A stretch of 64,000 bases of DNA from Pseudacidovorax intermedius (lineage in GTDB: Bacteria > Pseudomonadota > Gammaproteobacteria > Burkholderiales > Burkholderiaceae_C), in contig NZ_QQAV01000001.1 in the NCBI RefSeq assembly GCF_003350475.1, positions 736,836 to 800,835 of the forward strand. Reading direction: 5' to 3'. Made by a program: the position numbers and the translations under genes. Each line of letters opens with the position of its first letter. The first letter of the stretch is position 1. Under the pieces are notes generated by a model that was not told where the DNA came from, did not search any database, and saw only the letters and a program-made list of their open reading frames with translations. Positions 36,113 to 43,468 of this stretch are shown one piece after another.

Positions 36113-36838
36113 TCAGTGCACGGCCACCTGCTTGCTGCGGCGGGCCAGCACGGCCTTGCCGATGGCCAGCACCAGCAGCGCACCGGCAATCTGGGCACCG
36201 TACCTGATCACGTCGGTCTGCGGCAGCTTGAACATCCACTGCCAGCGGTCGGGGTTGGCCAGCACCGGGTCGGTGACCAGCATGCCGCCGGCGATCCAGC
36301 CCAGCAGCATGCCGCCCAGCGTGATGATCAGCGGATAGCGCTCCATCAGCTTGATGACCAGCTGGCTGCCCCAGACGATGATCGGGATCGAGATCACGAG
36401 GCCCAGCACCACCAGCAGCAGCGAGTGCTCGCCCGCGTTCTGGGCGGCGCCGGCGATCGCGATGACGTTGTCCACGCTCATCACCAGGTCGGCCACGATG
36501 ATGGTCTTGATGGCGGCGAACAGGCGGTCGCTGCTCGCCACTTCGCCGTGGCCCTCTTCATCGGGCGCCAGCAGCTTGATGCCGATCCACACCAGCAGCA
36601 GTGCGCCGACCAGCTTCAGGAAGGGCAGGTTCAGCAGCGTCATCGCGAAGGCGATGAGCACCACCCGCAGGATGATGGCACCGGCGGTGCCCCAGATGAT
36701 GCCCTTGGTGCGCTGCGCGGGCGGCAGCTTGCGGCAGGCCAGCGCGATCACGACCGCGTTGTCGCCACCCAGCAGGATGTCGATGATGATGATCTGCCCG
36801 AGTGCGACCCAGAACTCGGGAGAAGTCAGAAAGTCCAT
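36113..36838 (-). CDS. TerC family membrane protein (manganese exporter-like)
   Basis: 241 residues with seven or so helices. The conserved acidic motifs WVALGQIIIIDILLGGDNAVVIALACRKL and IIVADLVMSVDNVIAIAGAA (GDN and VDN) are those of TerC/Alx/MntX-type proteins. Several family members export Mn2+ and help load exoenzymes with it. GAGGAA lies before the ATG at 36838. A yybP-ykoY riboswitch occupies the leader, which strongly supports a manganese-related role here. Confidence 0.92.
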   Translation of the reverse strand: MDFLTSPEFWVALGQIIIIDILLGGDNAVVIALACRKLPPAQRTKGIIWGTAGAIILRVVLIAFAMTLLNLPFLKLVGALLLVWIGIKLLAPDEEGHGEVASSDRLFAAIKTIIVADLVMSVDNVIAIAGAAQNAGEHSLLLVVLGLVISIPIIVWGSQLVIKLMERYPLIITLGGMLLGWIAGGMLVTDPVLANPDRWQWMFKLPQTDVIRYGAQIAGALLVLAIGKAVLARRSKQVAVH

Positions 36839-36982
36839 AGATTCCTCAATACCTGTGACCGATGAGCAGGCGGCTGGCGCCTGCCGGGGAGGGCAGCCCG
36901 CTGCGGGCTGATCGAGGAAGGTGCACCGAGGGGTGCACCATGGAACCGAAGGACGGCCTTGATCAGCCCGAAGCGGGCTCAT

Positions 36983-37110
36983 CAAAGGTCTTGCTCGGAA
37001 CGGCTCCTTTGCGGATACCGGACCCGGAACTGCCGGAAGCTTGCGCTTCGTACTGACGACAGGACCGACAGCGCCGGCGTGGGGCCGGGCCGGGAGCTAC
37101 TCCCCTTCGA
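36983..37110 (-). ncRNA. yybP-ykoY (Mn2+) riboswitch upstream of the TerC gene
   Basis: On the minus strand the leader contains AAGGGGAGTAGC (37095-37106), CGTCAGTACG near its middle and GAGCAAGACCTTTG (36984-36997) at the 3' end, the conserved parts of the yybP-ykoY aptamer. It is followed within the 140-base remainder of the leader by three hairpins: AGCCCG-CTT-CGGGCT at 36965-36979, GGTGCACC arms at 36920-36939 and AGCCCGC arms near 36896-36910. These could form the expression platform. The riboswitch activates export genes when Mn2+ binds. Confidence 0.85.
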
Positions 37111-37118
37111 ACGGCGCG

Positions 37119-37148
37119 ATTGGAACACAGCGCCCTTGCGAGGCGCAA
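37119..37148 (-). promoter_or_regulatory. Candidate promoter of the riboswitch-TerC transcript
   Basis: Minus strand TTGCGC (37143-37148) and TCCAAT (37119-37124) with an 18-base spacer, placing the start near 37112, just ahead of the first conserved riboswitch base. Both hexamers deviate from consensus. Confidence 0.4.
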
Positions 37149-37234
37149 GGCGGGAACCATGGCGATAAGATCGCCCGCCCTCATTTCGATCAAGACGGCA
37201 TTCTGGCCGTCGCGGTCGCCACGTTTCCTCCTGC

Positions 37235-37711
37235 ATGGCCGGCATCCACATCACCGACATCGAGGCCGCCATCAACCACTGGCGGCGACTGAAGCCCTCG
37301 CCCGATGGCATCAGCCTGGCGCCCGAGGTGCGCGCGCTGGCCGAGGTCTATGCGCTGATGGTCTTCCACCGCGAGGACGAGGCCGACGAGTTCGGCTTTC
37401 CGCCGAAGGCCTGGGCGGCGTGGACGGCCTGGTATGAGACCACCCCCGACACGCCGTGCATCGCCATCTGCTCGACCAGCCAGGGCGACGACGAATGCAA
37501 GGGCTGCGGACGCAGCTTCGACGAGGTGCAGCATTGGCCGGCCATGAGCCCGGCCGAGAAGCGGCAGACCTGGCGCCGCATCACCATGCAGGACACGGCG
37601 TGGCGCTTCAACCGCTATGCCGAACGTGCGCGCGAGGCGGATGCGCCTGCTGCAGACGAGCCGCCGCCCTCGGACCCTGCCGCGCCGGCGGGCGGCGATC
37701 CGACGCCCTGA
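37235..37711 (+). CDS. DUF3717 and DUF1289-type domain protein
   Basis: 158 residues. The N-terminal half (MAGIHITDIEAAINHWRRLKPSPDGISLAPEVRALAEVYALMVFHRED) matches DUF3717, a Burkholderiales family. The second half (DTPCIAICSTSQGDDECKGCGRSFDEVQHWPAMSPAEKRQTWRRI) has the PCxxxC...CxGCxRxxDEVxxWxxMSxxEK pattern of DUF1289, whose cysteines are thought to bind a metal or iron-sulfur cluster. The C terminus is Pro/Ala-rich and disordered. No function is known. It is divergent from the TerC leader and directly upstream of a broken DUF2007 gene. Confidence 0.8.
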   Translation: MAGIHITDIEAAINHWRRLKPSPDGISLAPEVRALAEVYALMVFHREDEADEFGFPPKAWAAWTAWYETTPDTPCIAICSTSQGDDECKGCGRSFDEVQHWPAMSPAEKRQTWRRITMQDTAWRFNRYAERAREADAPAADEPPPSDPAAPAGGDPTP

Positions 37712-37729
37712 GCGGATCCCCGCACGCCC

Positions 37730-38013
37730 ATGCGCCGCCTGGCCCAGGCCCCCAATCTGGCATTGGCCACCCTGTGGGGCTGTCGGTGAGCGTGCAGCGC
37801 GAGTACCTGGGCGCCGCCGCCGGCCAGCTGCCGCCGGACCAGTGCCTGCCGGAGTTGTGGATCGAGCACAACGACGACCACAGCCGCGCCCTGCGCCTGC
37901 TGGGCGCGCTGCAGCGGCCGCCGCAGCGCCAGTGGCACTGCCGCTGCGGGGAATTCGTGGAAGGCGGCTTCGAGCAGTGCTGGAACTGCGGCGCGCCGAT
38001 GCCGGGGCTTTGA
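37730..38013 (+). pseudogene. DUF2007-type gene broken by a frameshifting deletion
   Basis: An ATG at 37730 opens MRRLAQAPNLALATLW, the typical start of this small Burkholderiales protein, but then runs into TGA at 37787. The rest of the protein (LSVSVQREYLGAAAGQLPPDQCLPELWIEHNDDHSRALRLLGAL... ending CRCGEFVEGGFEQCWNCGAPMPGL) continues in another frame up to 38013. Both parts are recognisable halves of one family, and about seven residues between ATLW and GLSVSV appear to be missing, so a deletion of 3n+1 bases near 37778 is the simplest explanation. The C-terminal CxC...CxxC pair looks like a zinc ribbon. A downstream GTG could allow a 75-residue product. A sequencing error is possible. Confidence 0.65.
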
Positions 38014-38076
38014 GCGCCCTACCGCCCCCCAGCAGCTCTACGTAGGCAGTCGCCGAGGGCTCTCGGCGCAGGCCAC

Positions 38077-38178
38077 GCCAGGGCACCCGAGGAACTGGCT
38101 CCGCCAGGCCTCTGGGTGCGCCCCCTCCGAGCCGAAGGCGACAGAGAGGGGGGAGCCGCGAAGCGGCATGGGGGGTGT
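38077..38178 (-). repeat. 3'-end structured repeat, copy 3 (after yaeQ)
   Basis: Third copy of the element at 28179 and 35037: outer stem CACCCGAGG/CCTCTGGGTG, inner hairpin CTGGC-TCC-GCCAG, then the C-rich/G-rich stem and AGCCGC-GAA-GCGGC. It abuts the yaeQ stop codon (38179) on the minus strand. Confidence 0.8.
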
Positions 38179-38738
38179 TCATTTCAAGCGCTGGGGCTCG
38201 ATGTCCACCGATCGTTCGGCGTCGCCGAGCATGAGCACGCCTTCCTGGACCGTGGCTTGCAGTTGCATGCTGCGCTGGGCCAGGGCCGAGAGTTGCTGCG
38301 AGGCCGCCGTGGGAATGCGCCACACCTGCAGGTTCTGCGGCCGGGTCAGCTTGGTCTCGATGCCGCGCCACCAGACTTCGGCGGAGCTGGCAAAGGCATA
38401 GACGACCACCTGGTCGGCCTTGCCGCAGGCCTTGCTGACCGGCTTGTCCTCGGGCTGGCCCACCTCGATCCACAGCCGCGTGCGGCCGGTGAAGTCGCGC
38501 AGCCAGACATCGGGCTCGTCCGGGTCGGACAGGCCGGCGCCGAAGGCCAGCTGGCCGTCGCCGCCGCACATGGCCTGCAGCTGGTGCGCCTGCAGGGCCA
38601 GGGCCGCCAGGCGGATCATCATGCGCTCGTCGGTCTCGCTCGGGTGGCGGGCCAGGGTCAGCGCATGGTCGGCGTAGTAGCCGTGGTCGATGTCGGCCAC
38701 GGCCAGGTTGGCCTTGAAGATGGTGGACTTGAGCGCCA

Positions 38739-38739
<1 letters not shown>
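38179..38739 (-). CDS. yaeQ: YaeQ family protein
   Basis: 186 residues, MALKSTIFKANLAVADIDHGYYADHALTLARHPSETDERMMIRLAALALQA, a full-length match to YaeQ (about 180 residues). Members adopt a PD-(D/E)XK nuclease-like fold; here DVWLRDFTGRTRLWIEVGQPEDKPVSKACGKADQVVVYAF contains the E-x-G/K-like core. Biochemical function is not settled; older reports linked YaeQ to haemolysin expression through RfaH. The ATG overlaps the purB stop (TGATG), so it is translationally coupled to purB. Confidence 0.9.
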
Positions 38740-40193
<1,454 letters not shown>

Positions 40194-40247
40194 CTAGAAT
40201 CCGCCGCGCCCCGCCTCCCCTGGCCCACTTTCGAGGATCCTGCCTGC

Positions 40248-40862
40248 ATGAAACTCATCGGATCGACGTCCAGCCCCTACGTGCGTAAGGTGCGCGTCGT
40301 CATGGCCGAGAAGCGCCTGGACTACGAGTTCGTGCAGGAAGACGTGTGGGCCGACGACACCACCATTGCCACCTCCAACCCCCTGGGCAAGGTGCCCTGC
40401 CTGGTGATGGACGGCGGCGACGCCATGTTCGACTCGCGCGTGATCGTCGAGTACCTCGACACCCTGTCGCCGGTGGGCAAGCTCATCCCCGCCTCGGGCC
40501 GCGAGCGCGCCGAGGTGAAGACCTGGGAAGCCCTGGCCGACGGCGTGATGGACGCTGGCGTGCTCTGGCGCATGGAAGCCGTCTGGCCCAAGCGCGCCGA
40601 CCGCGAGCGCAGCCAGGCCTGGATGGACCGCCAGTGCGGCAAGGTCGAGGCCGGCATCGCCGCCATGGCCAAGGGCCTGGGCGACAAACCCTTCTGCAGC
40701 GGCATCCACCTGAGCCTCTCGGACATCGCGGTCGTCTGCGCCCTGGACTGGATCGGCTTCCGCTTCCCCGACCTGGACTGGCGGGCGGAGCATCCCTCGC
40801 TGGCCCGCCTGTGCGAAAAGCTCCACCAGCGGCCGAGCATCAAGGACACCGCCCCCCGCTGA
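40248..40862 (+). CDS. Glutathione S-transferase family protein
   Basis: 204 residues. The N-terminal thioredoxin-like domain reads MKLIGSTSSPYVRKVRVVMAEKRLDYEFV ... NPLGKVPCLVMDGGDAMFDSRVIVEYLD, with the serine start of catalysis in SSPYVRK and the cis-proline VPCL and glutathione-contacting DSR; the C-terminal domain is all-helical with SDIAVVCALDWIGFRFP. It resembles E. coli YibF-type proteins, whose substrate is unknown. ATG at 40248. A TAGAAT box at 40195-40200 may be its -10 element. It diverges from purB. Confidence 0.9.
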   Translation: MKLIGSTSSPYVRKVRVVMAEKRLDYEFVQEDVWADDTTIATSNPLGKVPCLVMDGGDAMFDSRVIVEYLDTLSPVGKLIPASGRERAEVKTWEALADGVMDAGVLWRMEAVWPKRADRERSQAWMDRQCGKVEAGIAAMAKGLGDKPFCSGIHLSLSDIAVVCALDWIGFRFPDLDWRAEHPSLARLCEKLHQRPSIKDTAPR

Positions 40863-40890
40863 GCGCCGCGCGCCGACGCTACACCACCGG

Positions 40891-40924
40891 CAAAGAAAAA
40901 GGCGCGATGGAGAAATCGCGCCTT
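40891..40924 (-). terminator. Strong intrinsic terminator on the minus strand
   Basis: AAGGCGCGAT (40899-40908) and ATCGCGCCTT (40915-40924) form a perfect 10-base stem with a 6-base loop; on the minus strand the stem is followed by TTTTTCTTT. There is no T tract on the plus strand, so it does not terminate the glutathione transferase gene. No minus-strand protein gene ends here, which implies an RNA transcribed from the right. Confidence 0.75.
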
Positions 40925-40965
40925 GAGGGCAGCATCGCGGCGAGACAAGGCACCGATGCCAATTG

Positions 40966-41080
40966 TTAAAAAGATGCTGCGAGATATCCCGACACGAAGG
41001 AGGGAGGGAGGGAGGAGGAGAAGAGTCGCCTCGGGATGCTTCGACCGGCTCTGAATCCGGAAGACCTCGCAGCATCGAAA
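40966..41080 (-). ncRNA. Structured small RNA candidate with anti-Shine-Dalgarno loop
   Basis: Minus strand GATGCTGCGAG (41076-41066) pairs perfectly over 11 bases with CTCGCAGCATC (40983-40973), and the stem runs straight into TTTTTAAC, an intrinsic terminator. Enclosed are a hairpin CTTCCGG/CCGG-TC-GAAG (41062-41039) and a second stem ATCCCGA/TCGGGAT (41037-41031 with 40992-40986). The loop of the latter holds a CU tract (41021-40998) with repeated CCUCC, complementary to ribosome binding sites. The layout resembles described betaproteobacterial anti-Shine-Dalgarno small RNAs. The promoter was not found. It occupies the 411-base gap 40863-41273, which otherwise holds only the terminator at 40891-40924. 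Confidence 0.55.
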
Positions 41081-41273
41081 ACCGTTGAGCGGAATGGTCC
41101 GCGCTCACCCTTTCTCCGAGCGTAGGCCGACTTCCATGGTTCCCGTGGGAGTCTGTAAATTTCCGTAAGGCCGTCTCCGCAATACGGCGGAAGACCCCGC
41201 GGCGGCTCGGACAACGGCACCGATGCGCCCGGGTGGCCGGGACAATGCAAGGCTTACCCACAGACCTTCGGAC

Positions 41274-42137
41274 ATGCTTTACCCCGATCTTTTCAAGCAG
41301 CTCGAATCGGTTCGCTGGGACATGGCGACCGACATCCCCTGGCAGGACTTCGACGGCGCGCGCCTGTCCGACGAACAGGCGCAGACCATCAAGATGAACG
41401 CCATCACGGAATGGGCCGCGCTGCCGGCGACCGAGATGTTCCTGCGTGACAACCGGCACGACAGCGACTTCAGTGCCTTCATGTCCATCTGGTTCTTCGA
41501 GGAACAGAAGCACTCGCTGGTGCTGATGGAATACCTGCGCCGCTTCCGGCCCGACTGCGTGCCCAGCGAGGAAGAACTCCACCAGGTGCGCTTCGACTTC
41601 GACCCCGCACCTCCGTTGGAGACGCTGATGCTGCACTTCTGCGGCGAGATCCGGCTGAACCACTGGTACCGCCGCGCGGCCGAATGGCACAGCGAACCGG
41701 TCATCAAGCACATCTACACCACGCTCTCGCAGGACGAGGCGCGCCACGGCGGCGCCTACCTGCGCTACATGCGCCGCGCACTCGAGAAGTGCGGCGACGA
41801 GGCGCGTGCGGCCTTCGCCAAGGTGGGCGTGCTGATGGCCAGCGCCCGCCGCACCGCCCAGGCGCTGCACCCGACCAACCTGCATGTCAACAAGGCGCTG
41901 TTCCCACGCGACACGGTGCAAAGCCGCATGCCCGATCCGGACTGGCTGGAGCACTGGCTCGACCAGCAGATCCGTTTCGACGCGGTGTGGGAAGGCAAGG
42001 TGGGCGAGCGCATCCTGCACAACCTGGGGCTGTTGTTCAACCGCAGTTTCAAGACGGTGCAGGACCTGAATCGCTATCGCAAGGAACTGACGAGTCGGCT
42101 CGGCTCGCCGGCCGGCCCCGCCCCGCAGGGCACCTGA
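41274..42137 (+). CDS. Ferritin-like diiron protein, acyl-ACP desaturase-like
   Basis: 287 residues, MLYPDLFKQLESVRWDMATDIPWQDFDGARLSDEQAQTIK. Iron-ligand motifs of a diiron four-helix bundle are visible: AITEWAALPATEMFLRDN (Glu), WFFEEQKHSLVLMEYL (EExxH) and the second pair CGEIRLNHWYRRAAEWHSEP and LSQDEARHGGAYLRYMRRAL (DExxH). This is the pattern of acyl-ACP desaturases and related AurF-type oxygenases, which use a carboxylate-bridged diiron centre. The substrate is unknown. I chose the ATG at 41274 because it opens the conserved region. It is a single gene, convergent with rlpA. Confidence 0.78.
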   Translation: MLYPDLFKQLESVRWDMATDIPWQDFDGARLSDEQAQTIKMNAITEWAALPATEMFLRDNRHDSDFSAFMSIWFFEEQKHSLVLMEYLRRFRPDCVPSEEELHQVRFDFDPAPPLETLMLHFCGEIRLNHWYRRAAEWHSEPVIKHIYTTLSQDEARHGGAYLRYMRRALEKCGDEARAAFAKVGVLMASARRTAQALHPTNLHVNKALFPRDTVQSRMPDPDWLEHWLDQQIRFDAVWEGKVGERILHNLGLLFNRSFKTVQDLNRYRKELTSRLGSPAGPAPQGT

Positions 42138-42195
42138 GCCGCACTCGGCCGCTGCGCCCGGATCGGCCCGAGGCGGAAGCCGCCGGGCCAGGCCT

Positions 42196-43464
42196 TCAGC
42201 GGCGTTCCACCGCGAAGGGCGACAGGCCCAGCGCACCGCGCAGGGGTCCGACCGCCGCCTGCGCGGCGTCGCGCGTGGCATAGGGGCCGACCTGCACCTT
42301 GTGCGCCCCCGCTTCTTCGACGATGCGCAGGCGGCCCGCCAGTTCGGGCTGGGAGGCGGCCACGCGCGCCAGCAGCGTCTGCGCCCCATCGCGCTCGCGG
42401 AAGGCACCGAGTTGCATCCATACGCCTGCAGCGATGGCTGACGAGGCAGACGCTGCCGCGCCTGCGGCGGACGGTGGCGACACGCCAGGGGCGGCCGCCG
42501 AACCGGGCAGCGTTGCGTCCGGTGCAGCGGGCGAGGCTGGCGCAGCGGGCGCCGGCACAGGCGCGGGCGTCATCGGCGCCAGCGGCGCGACTTCCATGTT
42601 GCGGAAACGCGGCGGCGGCTCGGCGGGCAGTGACGCTGCAGGCGCAATCGCTGCTGGCAGCTCGGGCGCCGCTGACGCAGGCGCCGCATCGCTGGCCACG
42701 GCCGTGGACGCCTGCGCCAGCCGCCAGACCGGCACGGGTGCGGACGCCGAAGGCGATGCCGCTGCACCCGACGGCACGGCCGCGACCGGCTGCACCCAGG
42801 CCGCCGGCACTGGCACGGCCTCGGCCTGCGCCGACGACGCCACCGCTCGTGACGACGCGACGGCCGTCGGCGCCGCGGCCAGCTGCGTGTCCGACGGCCG
42901 GCGCCAGGCGCCGGTGCGGATCGCCTCGTTGGTCAGCCGCTCCACTTCCACCGGCGCGACGCCGCGCAGCAGGTCCAGCCGCAGCGCCGCGGTGTAGCTC
43001 AGGTCGATGATGCGGTCGTCGCGGAAGGGGCCGCGGTCATTCACCCGCACGATCACCTCGCGCCCGTTGGCCGGGTTGCGCACCCGCGCGTAGCTGGGCA
43101 GCGGCATGGTGCGGTGCGCAGCCGTCATGGCGTACATGTCGTAGGGCTCACCGGTGGCGGTGGAGCGCGCATGGAAGCCCTGGCCATACCAGGAGGCCAG
43201 ACCACGCTCGACGAGCGGGCGGTCGTCGGTGATGGGCGTGTAGCTGCGGCCGGCGACGGTGTAGGGACGGCTGGTCCCGCCCGCGCCGCGGATGGGCTCC
43301 ACACGGGGCTCGGCATCGGGCGTCTGGGCCAGCCCCGGGGGCGGGTTGCGGGGTGGGCCGTCGCGCGGCGCGCTGGCGCATCCGGCCAGCACGACGGCGG
43401 CGCAGGCCGCCGTCCAGGTCGTCCATCGGACCGGAAAGCCGATCGGCCGGCGGCGACGCAACAC
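42196..43464 (-). CDS. rlpA: RlpA family septal lytic transglycosylase lipoprotein with SPOR domain
   Basis: 422 residues. A GTG start gives an N-terminal segment RWTTWTAACAAVVLAGCASAP with lipobox LAGC, so it is an outer membrane lipoprotein. The double-psi barrel domain (about residues 85-170) contains GLASWYGQGFHARSTATGEPYDMYAMTAAHRTMPLPSYARVRNPANGREVIVRVNDRGPF, with the catalytic Glu and Asp of RlpA. A 150-residue Ala/Pro/Ser-rich linker leads to a C-terminal SPOR domain (VWMQLGAFRERDGAQTLLARVA ... YATRDAAQAAVGPL) that binds denuded peptidoglycan at the division septum. It starts four bases after the glnE stop on the same strand. Confidence 0.92.
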   Translation of the reverse strand: MLRRRRPIGFPVRWTTWTAACAAVVLAGCASAPRDGPPRNPPPGLAQTPDAEPRVEPIRGAGGTSRPYTVAGRSYTPITDDRPLVERGLASWYGQGFHARSTATGEPYDMYAMTAAHRTMPLPSYARVRNPANGREVIVRVNDRGPFRDDRIIDLSYTAALRLDLLRGVAPVEVERLTNEAIRTGAWRRPSDTQLAAAPTAVASSRAVASSAQAEAVPVPAAWVQPVAAVPSGAAASPSASAPVPVWRLAQASTAVASDAAPASAAPELPAAIAPAASLPAEPPPRFRNMEVAPLAPMTPAPVPAPAAPASPAAPDATLPGSAAAPGVSPPSAAGAAASASSAIAAGVWMQLGAFRERDGAQTLLARVAASQPELAGRLRIVEEAGAHKVQVGPYATRDAAQAAVGPLRGALGLSPFAVERR

Positions 43465-43468
43465 CGGT

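Noticed and set aside
40966-41250. A 94-codon open frame on the minus strand covering the RNA candidate
   Set aside because: It has no ribosome binding site or coding signature, and the region is better explained by the perfectly paired stems and the T5 terminator.
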